64,000 nt of DNA from Chlorops oryzae (lineage: Eukaryota; Arthropoda; Insecta; Diptera; Chloropidae). The notes beneath the pieces were generated by a model, which did no database searches, was not told the origin of the DNA, and saw only the letters and a list, made by a program, of their open reading frames with translations. Shown here piece after piece: positions 12,535 to 23,719 of this stretch. The first letter of the stretch is position 1. Every line of letters starts with the position of its first letter. The stretch spans positions 57,168,029-57,232,028 of the forward strand of contig CM035808.1 of the NCBI GenBank assembly GCA_020466095.1. Reading direction: 5' to 3'. The translations under genes and the position numbers were made by a program.

Positions 12535-12834
12535 ATGAATCTATGCTGTTTTAAATTCAAGAATAAAATCAATATGTTCAAGCACATTAATATACTTAAG
12601 GCTCATCAAAAATCTCGAGCAGTTCCCACTCTGAAGCATGTTTTGGAGAGTTCTCATTACCTTGTTCAAGAAAAGTATTACTCCACCGTGCCAATTAAAT
12701 TGGATTTTGCTGTGTATGACAGCTCCAGAACCAACCACAATCTACCACCCGTTATTATTATGCATGGTCTTCTTGGATCAAAACAGAACTGGAGGGGAAT
12801 AAGCAAAGCCTTGGAAAAAAAACTGAATAGACGG
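12535..12834 (+). CDS. ABHD11: ABHD11-like mitochondrial alpha/beta hydrolase, exon 1
   Basis: This exon encodes about 100 residues ending ...LEKKLNRR at a GTAAGT donor (phase 0). The motif VIIMHGLLGSKQNW is the oxyanion-loop signature of the ABHD11 family, followed by RGISKAL. Likely starts are the ATG at 12535 or at 12574; the frame stays open upstream to 12439, but that part looks unlike the family. The basic N-terminus before STVPIKLDFAVYDSS could be a mitochondrial presequence. In mammals ABHD11 is a mitochondrial serine hydrolase linked to protection of the lipoylated 2-oxoglutarate dehydrogenase complex; the same role here is an inference. The exon joins in frame to 27768. It is the only host gene that I recognise in the window. 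Confidence 0.88.
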
Positions 12835-12908
12835 GTAAGTTCTTTAACAATTCTTCAATTTTTATATAATTTATAGAATATATAGGGTTAACTGGGTGAC
12901 GATTCGTC

Positions 12909-13083
12909 CAGTAGCGTAGGGAGGGGGGTCAAAGGAGACATCCGCCCCGGGCGCCAAATCATATTTAAATTTTTATAAATGTCTTTGTATTTAGGCTAAG
13001 GGAAGGAGGCGGCATTTTGTGTATTGTGCATTCATTGTGCCCCCATTTATCCCCGGGCACCGAAATGTCTCGCTTCTCCACTG
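12909..13083. mobile_element. hAT-type MITE in ABHD11 intron 1, 175 bp
   Basis: It starts CAGTAGCGTAGG and ends CTTCTCCACTG (inverse CAGTGGAGAAG). Identical 8-bp duplications GATTCGTC flank it at 12901-12908 and 13084-13091. The interior holds the G- and C-rich blocks typical of this widespread CAGTGGCGTAG-like MITE type. It sits about 75 bp after the exon 1 donor. Confidence 0.8.
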
Positions 13084-13361
13084 GATTCGTCATAATTTCC
13101 TTCAATATATCAATATTTCATAAGATCGTCAATATTTCATAAGTTAGTGACTAGATCAGGAATGGTTTAAATTTTTCTACATTCTTAATTGATTGTGTAT
13201 GAAATATCTAAAGCCAATGTTGTTAATGAATAGAGAAGTAACCTTTTTTACACTTTTTATGAATAAAGTCATTTTGTTGAATGTTCCATTAGGGGCAGTT
13301 TCGTCTTTTGAAGGGCCACATTCTTTCGTCCAAAGCAACTGTAAAATAAACGAAAACATAT

Positions 13362-14200
13362 TTATACCCGATACACTCTGTGTCGAGGGTATATTGCGTT
13401 TGTGTGGTTGTATGTAACACCCGCATCCAGCCGATATAGACCATACAAAATATATATAGAAATAATAAGCGTCACCAAGAGATTCGATTTAGACATATCC
13501 GTCCGTCTGCCTGTCTTTCTGTATTCTTATCGAAGGAGTTGAGCTATCTTGACGAAATTTGCTATGCGTACTCACAGGCACATGAGTAAGAACAAGCTCG
13601 AGAATGGACCCAATCGGACCATTTTTAAGTACCTCCAGTACTAGGGTCTGTTGCGAAAATCACAAAAACTGCTCTAAGACCGGAGTTTTTCAAGATATTT
13701 TGATTCAATTTGACATTTGAACATATCTTAGGGCAATTAATGTGATATTCAAAAATTTTAAAAGTGGGGGTGACAGAAGGGCGATTTTTGAAAATTGTCT
13801 CCTATGCCCGAAATTCAAATGGTACTTGAACGAAATTTGGCACTTATGCTTCCTTTGTATTCATAAACATCCTCTCCAAAAATTTCTTTGATAGGTTCAT
13901 TATTACGGGTACCTCCAGTACTACGGTCTGTCACAAAAATTTCAAAACTGCCCCAAAATCTGAATTTTTCGAAATGTTTCAATGAAACTTAGAATTTGAG
14001 TTTATATTAAACTCAAAAAAATTGGAAAGTGGGCGTGGCAAAGGGGCGGTTTTCATAAAGAAATTTATCAAAAGCCGTATATGGGGCCCGTTATGGCCTT
14101 AACCACCTCTTGACATTGAAAATTATTTCAACTTGTGTGTCTGTGTCGGGTATTCTATTGTCAGGCTCGCCTGACTATAACACCCTTACTTGTTTTATAA
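13362..14200 (+). mobile_element. DINE-1/mini-me-like Helentron relative, copy B (fullest copy)
   Basis: It starts ATACCCGATACACTCTGTGT, then GGGTATATTGCGTTTGTGTG, and ends TGTGTCGGGTATTCTATTGT, then GACTATAACACCCTTACTTG. A degenerate GTCY stretch (GTCCGTCTGCCTGTCTTTC) lies at 13500-13518. It is non-coding and inserted in the ABHD11 intron, sense to the gene. Comparing copies A, B and C defines the family's ends. Confidence 0.65.
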
Positions 14201-14323
14201 GGGTTTTATTGGAACGTATTTAATGTAATAAACGGCAAACATTATTTTAAGTAAAATTTACATTAAAGAACTCGTAGTTCAATGTTCGCAGAGTACGGTT
14301 GCGGCTTTGATAAAATATATATA

Positions 14324-15340
14324 CGGGGGCGGTTCAATATGTACCCGTGTTTGACGACATAGGGCGTCCCTGAGGGAAGTTGGTGTTATCATCGTGTGCT
14401 GCCATCTATCAAACGGCTGCAAAACAAATTTCAGACATTCTGGATAGGTTAGTTTGGATTTGGCAACCATTCGAGTGACACGTGTTTCGTGATTTTCGCT
14501 GAGATGGAAAAAGAGCTGTATAGTTTCCCAATTCGCTTTTTGTTTTTGGATCGGAAAAATGCGAGGAGATAAAAACAAAGTTGGATGCAGTTTATAAGGA
14601 CACTTCGCCATCTATGACCACAGTTAGATATTGGTTCAACGAATTTAAACGTGGACGAACATCCGTTTTTGATGAGGAGCCACCAGGACGCCCGGCAGAC
14701 GTGATTACCTAAGAAATCATTCAAAAAGTCCACGACATGATTATCGCTGATCAACGAACGAAAGTGCGCGAAGTAGCAGAGGCTGTAGGTGTGTCGACCG
14801 GAACGGTAATTAATATTTTACATGATAAGATGACGATGAAAAACTTTTCAGCCCGATGGGTGCCGCGATTGCTCACGGTGGACAACAAGCGGATACGGCT
14901 GTTAACTTCGAAGCAGTGTCAGGAGCAATTTAAGCGAGATCCGAAGGAGTTTTGGCGTCGAGCTGTAACCGTTGATGAAGCCTGGATCCATCATTACACA
15001 CCAGAAACAAGGGAAAAATCAAAACATTGGATTTCTCGCGGTGAATCTGCTCCAAACGACGGCGAAGACGGTTCCATCGACCGGAAAGGTCATGGCGACG
15101 ATTTTTTGCGATGCAAACTTCGTCATCTCTGATGGATTTTTTAGAAAAAGGAAGAACGATCACTGGACAATATTACAGTGAGTTATTGGACCGCTTCGAC
15201 AAAAAAATGAAGGAGACGCGGCCGCAATTGGCGAAAAAGAAGGTGCTGTTTGACCACGATAACGCACCAGCACATTCATCTGGAGTTGTCGCCGCAAAAC
15301 TGCATGAATTGCGTTATGACTTGCTGCTAAAACTTTGCCA
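14324..15340 (+). pseudogene. Mariner-family transposase pseudogene, 3' truncated
   Basis: Reading frames in the region give mariner transposase blocks in order: a helix-turn-helix segment with VRYWFNEFKRGRTS, then EVAEAVGVSTGTVINIL, the WVPRLLT linker, the first catalytic Asp in TVDEAWIHHYTPE, YLEKGRTI-like sequence, and the second Asp in FDHDNAPAH. The frame is broken by a TAA at 14710 and at least two frameshifts near 15040-15120. The sequence stops before the third Asp segment (the PHPPYSPDLAPSD region is absent), so it is dead. The left end probably follows a TA near 14322. Confidence 0.75.
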
Positions 15341-15344
15341 TCTA

Positions 15345-16372
15345 AAAAATTTGAAAAAAAAGCTTTAAAAAGACTTAAATACACTAATTTGAATTCTGAT
15401 CGGCTAAGATTTTTCACGTTGAGGAAACAGTTTGACGTTTTACATAAATAGATTTTTGTTTAAGCAATATATACTTAATGTTGAAAGCACTATAAGAACT
15501 AATCTCAAATACTTTTGGAGTTATATAAACACGTAAACAGCGAAAAACTATTGGAATACCCACTATTATGCATTTTAATGATGAGGTTTCAAGTAATTCT
15601 GTCGAATCGTGCAATCTGTTTGCTAAATACTTTCAATTAGTATACGAGAAATATTCTAATAGTACATCATTGAACATAGATCATTCAATCCGTCTGAGTG
15701 ACACGTTCATTATTGAAAATACGGAGATCTTATTTGTAATTAACAGTTAAAATACCAGTTCGAAAAAAGACATTTAAGGTTTTTCTCCTATGTTTTTCAA
15801 ACTCTTCTAATTCCGTTACTCTTCTATTAACCTTGCTATTCAACCACTGCTTAAGAGAAGGAACTTTTCTTGATTCTTGGAAACTATGTTCAGTCATCCC
15901 AATTTTTAAATCGGGAAATCGGAATGATGCATGCAACTAACATATAGGCCTATCGTTAAGCAAAGTGTCATAGCAAAAATCTTCGATTCAGTCATTAAAG
16001 CAAAATTGTTGGTCTATATCAAAAATCACATTTGCCAATAGCAACACGGATTTATGTCTGGTAGATCTGCCTGCACAAATCTTGCTTTAGTGTCAAATTA
16101 CATTATTAACTCTTTCGAAAATCATGCGGAAACAGACGTGATTTATACGGATTTTTCGAAAGCTTTTTACAAAGTCGATCATGATATTTGCTCAGAAAGC
16201 TTTATTGTTTTGGTATTCACAACTCCTTACTGAATTTTTTTTAAAGCTATCTTAGAAACAGAAAGCTTGAAGTTAAAATTAGATCAGTTAAATCCAGTGT
16301 ATGCATTGACGCATGGTCCGGTATACCACAAGGAACTCAATACGGACCATTGCTGTTTATATTACACTAGTT
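15345..16372 (+). pseudogene. Jockey-like non-LTR retrotransposon RT fragment
   Basis: Degenerate frames give the reverse transcriptase blocks of the jockey group: VIPIFKSGN, a QHGF-like block (Q and GFMSGRS near 16040), TDFSKAF with VDHD, and SGIPQGTQYGPLLF near 16320-16360. Many stops and frameshifts interrupt it, and the YADD catalytic box is missing because the match ends just after the PLLF motif. It follows directly on the truncated mariner. Confidence 0.7.
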
Positions 16373-16379
16373 TACAGAA

Positions 16380-17700
16380 TTTAAAACTTTCGCGGGAGCA
16401 AAGACGAAATAATGGTTTTAAGACTTAATTGGGGTCGCTGATCACGAAAATGGCATCCGTTTTTTTCCCCCAAAGAATAGTTTTTGAGATATGGGCAAAA
16501 AACTTGTTTTTTGGATACTTTACGAGATTTTGCCAAATAACTCCAAAACGGCTCGTCTAAATAAAATAAAATTTTATCATCATGAAGCAAAAAACTTTCC
16601 CCTTTGCAACGATATATCATTTGTTACAATCGGTGTCTTAGTTTTTGAGCTATAGGCATTTGAACTTGAAAAAAGTTGACTTTTTTGGGTTTTTTTTGGA
16701 ATTTTCAAAATTTCATTTTAACTTTTAAGTGCTAAAAAATTTTATAAAATTTTTTTCGGTAACTAAAAATGATAAACATATATTTAACGTATATAGTAAA
16801 CAAAATTTCCTCCAAATCGTTTGGAAAATAAAGAAGTTATAAGAGATTTTCCAAATTTACTCAAATTTCAAGAAAGCATGTATGGTGTGTAGGCATTGCA
16901 CGCTTAGCATGCATCTTTACAAATTGGTTTGTGGAAGAAACGCGTTATTTTAGTCAAAGTGAAGCTCGTTTTTTGATTATATCTTAAAAACTTTTAGGTT
17001 TACCATTATGAATGTTTTTTTAAAGTGTTGCGAAAGTCTTTGCCCGAAATTTACACCAAAAGAAAAAAAATTCTGCGTCTTATTTCAAAAAAGGATTTTT
17101 CATATTTGCTATGCTGAATACAAGTGATTAAACACAAAAAATTTATGAGTGTGTTTTAAAAACCTATTTTTCCTGAAGTGAAATCAAAAAAAAAATTATA
17201 AGATATTATATGTACCACAAATTTGAAGTCAATTAATCGAGGATTTTGAAAAAAATTAGAAAAGTATGTGTTAATAGGACCTTTTTCATACCAAAATGGC
17301 TCTCAAAGTAAAAAAATAGAATTTTTTTCAGATTTTTTGACTTTGACCGCTTATTTAACCATCAATGGCTTAAATTCTTACCATGAATTTAATTTTGCCT
17401 AAAAGTTCATAGAATTGGCTTTCAAACCGCTTAACAGTTTTTTTTCTACGATGAACCGTTATCGTGGGAGAATTTTTTTTCTCGACTTACTGCCTAAAAA
17501 TGTTAAGGCCCTATAACTCCTCAAGGGTGCATTTGCGAACCCCCCCTCCCATACGATTTTTGGTTCGTCTTGACCCCCTCTATCACCTCCCTTCGGATAT
17601 ACACCGTTATGGGAAACACCCTGTATTTTCCTTTATTAAATCAATGGATTTTAAAGAGGAAAATATACAATACGAAAACCCATCTTCAATTATACATGCG
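16380..17700. repeat. Unclassified long non-coding repeat
   Basis: The phrases GGGGTCGCTGATCACGAAAA, TTTTGAGATATGGGCAAAAA and GGGAAACACCCTGTATTT resemble recurring non-coding stretches of large insect DNA transposons, but I cannot name the family. No intact coding frame is seen. It ends where the 798-bp tandem blocks begin. Confidence 0.4.
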
Positions 17701-17702
17701 GT

Positions 17703-19975
17703 ATAAAATGGCCTGGGATTTTGCTCATCTTTCGTCAAACCGAAATTTGTCCAAACTCGCTCTAATTGAAATGATTCGATAACCTCTATCGAAAATTTGG
17801 GGCTAGTAACGAAAAAAAAGGAAAAATGGTCCCAAAATTGGGGTAATTTTGCATTATGAAAAAATATCCCAAATCAAAAAAGGAAAAATTACCCCAAAAT
17901 TGGGGTAATTTTGCATTATGAAACAAGTAAGAAAGCTAAAGTCGGTCAAGCCCGACTTTGAAATACCCAGCGTCCCGACATTATGAGCGCACTATGTTTT
18001 GCTTCTCTATTTGTGGGCGTGGCAGTGGGAGGGCAACATAAATTATTTCCCTACACCTTTCATTCGCCTTGGTGGACCTATGTGGCGAATTTGAAGCTTC
18101 TACGCCTTTTACTTCGGAAGTTACGAAAAATCTTCATTTGTGGGCGTGGCAGTGGGCGGGCCGCATAAAATTTTTTCCTACACCTTTCATTCGCCTTGGT
18201 GAACCTATGTTGCGAATTTGAAGCTTCTACGCCTTTTACTTCGGAAGTTACGAAAAATCTTTATTTGTGGGCGTGGAAGTGGGCGGGCCACAAAAAATTT
18301 TTTCCTACACCTTTCATTCGCCTTGGTGAACCTATGTTGCGAATTTGAAGCTTCTACGCCTTTTACTTCGGAAGTTATGAAAATTCTCTATTTGTGGGCG
18401 TGGCAGTGGGCGGGCTACATAAATTTTTGTTCCTACACCTTTCATTTGCCTTGGTAAACCTATGCTGCGAATTTGAAGCTTCTACGCCTTTTACTTCACT
18501 ATAAAATGGCCTGGGATTTTGCTCATCTTTCGTCAAACCGAAATTTGTCCAAACTCGCTCTAATTGAAATGATTCGATAACCTCTATCGAAAATTTGGGG
18601 CTAGTAACGAAAAAAAAGGAAAAATGGTCCCAAAATTGGGGTAATTTTGCATTATGAAAAAATATCCCAAATCAAAAAAGGAAAAATTACCCCAAAATTG
18701 GGGTAATTTTGCATTATGAAACAAGTAAGAAAGCTAAAGTCGGTCAAGCCCGACTTTGAAATACCCAGCGTCCCGACATTATGAGCGCACTATGTTTTGC
18801 TTCTCTATTTGTGGGCGTGGCAGTGGGAGGGCAACATAAATTATTTCCCTACACCTTTCATTCGCCTTGGTGGACCTATGTGGCGAATTTGAAGCTTCTA
18901 CGCCTTTTACTTCGGAAGTTACGAAAAATCTTCATTTGTGGGCGTGGCAGTGGGCGGGCCGCATAAAATTTTTTCCTACACCTTTCATTCGCCTTGGTGA
19001 ACCTATGTTGCGAATTTGAAGCTTCTACGCCTTTTACTTCGGAAGTTACGAAAAATCTTTATTTGTGGGCGTGGCAGTGGGCGGGCCACAAAAAATTTTT
19101 TCCTACACCTTTCATTCGCCTTGGTGAACCTATGTTGCGAATTTGAAGCTTCTACGCCTTTTACTTCGGAAGTTATGAAAATTCTCTATTTGTGGGCGTG
19201 GCAGTGGGCGGGCTACATAAATTTTTGTTCCTACACCTTTCATTTGCCTTGGTAAACCTATGCTGCGAATTTGAAGCTTCTACGCCTTTTACTTCACTAT
19301 AAAATGGCCTGGGATTTTGCTCATCTTTCGTCAAACCGAAATTTGTCCAAACTCGCTCTAATTGAAATGATTCGATAACCTCTATCGAAAATTTGGGGCT
19401 AGTAACGAAAAAAAAGGAAAAATGGTCCCAAAATTGGGGTAATTTTGCATTATGAAAAAATATCCCAAATCAAAAAAGGAAAAATTACCCCAAAATTGGG
19501 GTAATTTTGCATTATGAAACAAGTAAGAAAGCTAAAGTCGGTCAAGCCCGACTTTGAAATACCCAGCGTCCCGACATTATGAGCGCACTATGTTTTGCTT
19601 CTCTATTTGTGGGCGTGGCAGTGGGAGGGCAACATAAATTATTTCCCTACACCTTTCATTCGCCTTGGTGGACCTATGTGGCGAATTTGAAGCTTCTACG
19701 CCTTTTACTTCGGAAGTTACGAAAAATCTTTATTTGTGGGCGTGGCAGTGGGCGGGCCACAAAAAATTTTTTCCTACACCTTTCATTCGCCTTGGTGAAC
19801 CTATGTTGCGAATTTGAAGCTTCTACGCCTTTTACTTCGGAAGTTATGAAAATTCTCTATTTGTGGGCGTGGCAGTGGGCGGGCTACATAAATTTTTGTT
19901 CCTACACCTTTCATTTGCCTTGGCAAACCTATGCTGCGAATTTGAAGCTTCTACGCCTTTTACTTCACAAGATAC
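17703..19975. repeat. Tandem triplication, 798-bp unit, with nested ~119-bp repeats
   Basis: The landmark ATAAAATGGCCTGGGATT occurs at 17703, 18501 and 19299, exactly 798 bp apart. Copies 1 and 2 differ by very few bases (for example GTGGAAGTGGGC against GTGGCAGTGGGC). Copy 3 lacks one inner repeat and then runs into the unique tail of the element (CACAAGATACGATAAGCC). Within each unit a segment of about 119 bp, marked by GAAGCTTCTACGCCTTTTAC and TTTGTGGGCGTGGCAGTG, is itself repeated. The translated frames seen here are by-products of the repeat. Confidence 0.9.
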
Positions 19976-20428
19976 GATAAGCCCTTATTTTTGGGCTTAT
20001 TTGTGGGCGTGGCTCGAGGACGGCGGCGTCCATTTTTTGCCAGGATATGTCCCTTTTCGTAGTTTACCAGTACACCAAATATCAATGGAATGTGTTGAAT
20101 GGTTCGCAAGTTACAAGCATTTTACTGAAAACACATTATATTCATTTGTGGGCGTGGCAGTGGGCGGATGTCTCCCATTTTTACTTAGGATCATACTCGG
20201 ATCCCCATATACCTGTGTGCCAAATTTCGACTTGATTGGTCCAGCCGTTTCGGAGGAGATCCGACCACGGACGGACGGACAGACGGACAGACGGATATGT
20301 CTAAATCGATTCAGTTTTTGATCCTGATCATTTCTATATATAGTTTTCTATATCTCCGGAGCTTAATTCTCCCTGTTACAAGATTTGCACAAAACTAATA
20401 TACCCCGCTTACGCTGGGTATAAAAAGA
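17932..20428. mobile_element. Helentron/DINE-type element expanded by internal tandem repeats
   Basis: The left boundary reads CAAGTAAGAAAGCTAAAGTC, then CGACTTTGAAATACCCAGCG. The right boundary reads CCCGCTTACGCTGGGTATAA, so ATACCCAGCG and CGCTGGGTAT are inverted at the two ends. Near the right end are CCAGCCGTTTCGGAGGAGAT and a GGAC/AGAC microsatellite (20268-20296). This architecture is common in schizophoran flies. The internal 798-bp duplication includes the left end plus some flanking array sequence. Confidence 0.65.
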
Positions 20429-20429
20429 C

Positions 20430-20880
20430 CCCAAATCAAAAAAGGAAAAAAGGCCCTAAATTTGGGGTAATTTTGCATTATGAAAAATAACCCCATTCAG
20501 AATAATATTTTGGGGCCTTTTTTCATTTTCAGTTGGCGATAGTTTTGAATTAGGACCTTTTTTTTTTGGAGCCCCAATTTTGTACGAAGGAAAACGGGCC
20601 CGGAAAAATATAAAGTTTTGGGGTAATTTTGCATTATGAAAAAAGACCCCAAATCAAAAAAGGAAAAATGGCCCCAAAATTGGGGTAATTTTGCATTATG
20701 AAAAAAGACCCCAAATCAAAAAAGGAAAAGTGGCCCCAAACTCAATGTAAATTTTGAAAAATGCAAAATGACCCCAAAAAATGAAAAATCGCCCCAAAAT
20801 TCGTGTTGTTGTTTTCAATATTAAGTTTTGGGGTCATTTTTCATTTTGAGTTTGGGGCCATTTTGCATTGGGCCATTTTT
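20430..20880. repeat. About 60-bp tandem repeat array (CCCCAAA...TTTTGGGG)
   Basis: Repeated units contain CCCCAAATCAAAAAAGG, CCCCAAAATTGGGGTAATTT and TGCATTATGAAAAA. Earlier units lie at 17807-17925, on the other side of the Helentron-like element, so that element probably inserted into the array. The units can pair with themselves because each carries CCCCAAAATTGGGG. Confidence 0.75.
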
Positions 20881-20912
20881 CAGGGAGCCGAATTGAATTC
20901 AAAGATCACAAT

Positions 20913-21143
20913 CAAGGCGTATTTAACAAGGTGGTGGCAGTAGGAACTGCTCTTCTTCTTCCCTTTTTTCAACTCGGAACTGTCAAAATTTTGTATTGAA
21001 TTTCGTACGCTTACATTTTTCAACGAAATTAAAAACGTTCATATTGGAACCAAATTCAAACAAGCGTGAACTGATTTTGACATTTCGGAGTTTTATTTAC
21101 ATTGTTGTTGTACTACTGCCACCACCTTGTTAAATACGCCTTG
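20913..21143. mobile_element. hAT-type MITE, 231 bp, with perfect TSD
   Basis: The left end CAAGGCGTATTTAACAAGG continues into GTGGTGGCAGTAG and is matched by its exact inverse at the right end, about 31 bp in all. Identical ATCACAAT 8-mers flank it at 20905-20912 and 21144-21151. CAAGG fits the hAT terminus rule. Non-coding. Confidence 0.88.
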
Positions 21144-21151
21144 ATCACAAT

Positions 21152-23090
21152 GATTTATTTAAAATTTAAAAACAAACGCATTCAATGTATATTTGATTTC
21201 ATTTTCTGTATTGAATTCAAAACTTTTTAATTCACTGTGAATGAATTCCAAATTTAAATCAAGTAGTTTTTTTTTTTTTGAGGTGAATAAATTCAAAATT
21301 TGTAAATCACAATGAATGAATTCAAATTAAAATTCAATTCACTTCTTTCCTGAGCATAATGAATTCCACGTTTTTTAATCCAGTACGCATCGATTCAAAA
21401 TTGAATTCACGAAAAAAATTTCTTAGCAGAATGAATTCAAAATGTTTTCATTCACCGTAAGGAAATTCGAATTTTAATTCAGCTCATAGTTTTTGTGAAC
21501 AGAATGAATTCAAAATATGACAAATCATTGCCTGAATGATTCTCGAATTGATTCAAAGATGAATCATTCTTTTACAGCTCTGATTATTTGTTTTTTTATT
21601 GCAGACTGAGCTATGATGAAGCTCGCCACATATTACACACGGTGCGCAATGTGCAGTAAGATTTTGTATGTCCAAACTCTGGCAATTGGTTCATTGAAAA
21701 GGATTATTTCTTTTATGTGGCTCCTCGACCGATATTTTGCGATGCAATAAGTATTGTAAATTATAGGATCGACTTCATGCTTTTAAGCTTTAAGTTGTCA
21801 GGCAACAGAAAACTTTGAACACAGGCTTTGGAACGTTTGATTTATTAAACTCTTTTACAATCCTGCGGAAATTGTTCTCGCTGTTAGTTTGGATTTTTGT
21901 TTCATGTATGTTACCCTTTGTTAAGGGAACAACATGAAAGTTGTTATTTCCTCACAAACTAGCTAATTTTAATTTGGCAACAACTACACTAGAGCTCCGC
22001 TCGCGCAAGTAGATTGGCGGCGATTTAAGTTTTTTCTCTGGCTGTGTTTCGAAATTTTCGCTCAAATTTTCAGCTAGAACGGCGAAACGATTACCCGTTA
22101 ATATTTTTTAGGAAGAAGGAGTTTCCGTTTTGGTAAGTTTGGCCCTAGTATCATTTTAACCGGCAGGGCTTCTTTTTCTCTTAGTTATATTAACATATCA
22201 TTGCATACCGATCAGCAGAACCTGCTGTTCGTCTTCTTTTTTATTGATTTTATTTTGGTTGTTATCCGAATCAACTATTATATTTTGTTTGGGTAAATTT
22301 GTTTTGGTTTTGGCACTAGGAATAGTAGCTGCAAGTGAAACATATTCTATACTATTGGGAGTACTGTTTGGGCTATTTTCTTTAATTGCATAGCAATTTA
22401 TTCCACTAACGGTGTGCGATCTTTGCCTCTCGAATTGGCTATTTATGTGTCAAAATTGACTTGTACCTGACTGTAATCTGGTGAAGTGGGCCAGTTAGAC
22501 ATCATCTGGTGTAATTTTTCTAGCGGGAATTTGCTGAACTTGGTTTATAACTCCATACTTTTCGCTCGTGTCGAGGATACTGCTTGGTGGAGGTGATCTA
22601 TCAATTGGCATTACTTCTTTTTAGAGCAGCTGACAGCTGTAAACAGCTGCAGAGACGAGTTTTCTCTGTCTAGTGTGTTTCTGTAATTGGATTACGATGT
22701 AAAACCAAAACACGTAAGTATGTTTGTTTGTCACGATACAGGGCAACAATTTTGAGGTAACCGAATGTTTCGGAGAAAAGGACTTCATTTTCTGATGGTC
22801 CTCGACGAGTACAAAAACGCCTCGCACTTGGTTTAGTCGGAATGGTTCGAGGATGTTTGTGTCAGCGATCTAAAAAAAAGTTGGCTGTTATGGAACTGTC
22901 GTTGGAAGTGAAAACATAGAATTTGTAGTATTGAAGTTTGAAATGCATAATGTTTGATTTAAAATTATTGGAATCAATCTGGGTTTTTACATTTAATGAG
23001 ACTCAGAGCAACAATTATATGCATATTATATGTAAAGTATTTTATTATTTTATTATTAAAATATATTGCTGGCTGCACAAAGTTTTAAAA
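21152..23090. other. Intron DNA, low-complexity and unassigned
   Basis: From 21160 to about 21560 there are many degenerate repeats of GAATTCAAAATT. The rest (21600-23090) shows no supported exon, RNA gene or element boundary. Reading frames at 22621-22827 and similar are not recognisable. Confidence 0.35.
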
Positions 23091-23109
23091 ATTAATTGCA
23101 CTGCTCAAC

Positions 23110-23715
23110 ACTAAATTTGCCTTTGACTTGAAACCAACTTTTTTTTGTCGTATTTGTTTGGCTGAATCTAAATATATGCTTAAAATTTGAAAGTTAGCTC
23201 GCGTTTTTTTAAATAGAAAGGTTTTGCGATTTTTTGTCAATATTTTTTAAACGTAGCCCCATCGTTCGACTGTTTCAAAAAATCTTCAATTCATATAAAA
23301 GAAGAGTAAAAATACAGCATATCTCTCATACATATTGATGAAATCGGTTTAACAGTTTAGACGCTCTAGGTAAAAATTTTATGAAATTATTCACAATTTT
23401 GTACAAAAACTTGATTTGAAGCCCATATAATTTCCGAAAAAGATTCGGTATTCAAGTCCAGGCAATCTTAAGTAAAACAGTGCATTTCTAAGAGCATTTC
23501 AAGACCAAGAAAAAAAATCCGATGAGTTGTTCATATTTTAATTGGGTTTGTAGAAAAATGAGACTTTTTTTCGCCAGAAAATATTTAAAGATATTTAAAA
23601 AACGCGAGCTAACTTTCAAATTTTAAGCATATATTTAGATTCATCGAAACACATACTACAACAAAAAATTGGTTTCAAGTCAAAGGCACGCAAAAATTTC
23701 GATTTTTTTGTGTAG
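23110..23715. mobile_element. Foldback MITE with about 110-bp inverted arms
   Basis: The left arm (about 23121-23225) carries CCTTTGACTTGAAACCAACT, GAATCTAAATATATGCTTAA and AAAGTTAGCTCGCGTTTTTT. The right arm (about 23590-23690) carries the inverse of each. A spacer of about 370 bp separates them. The outermost few bases and any target duplication could not be fixed. Confidence 0.65.
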
Positions 23716-23719
23716 TGTT

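Noticed and set aside
18218..19980. Repeated 79-133 residue open frames
   Set aside because: They are identical translations of the 119-bp and 798-bp non-coding tandem repeats.
17703..20880. CRISPR-like spaced repeats
   Set aside because: This is a eukaryotic nuclear window; the repeats are long tandem units without unique spacers.
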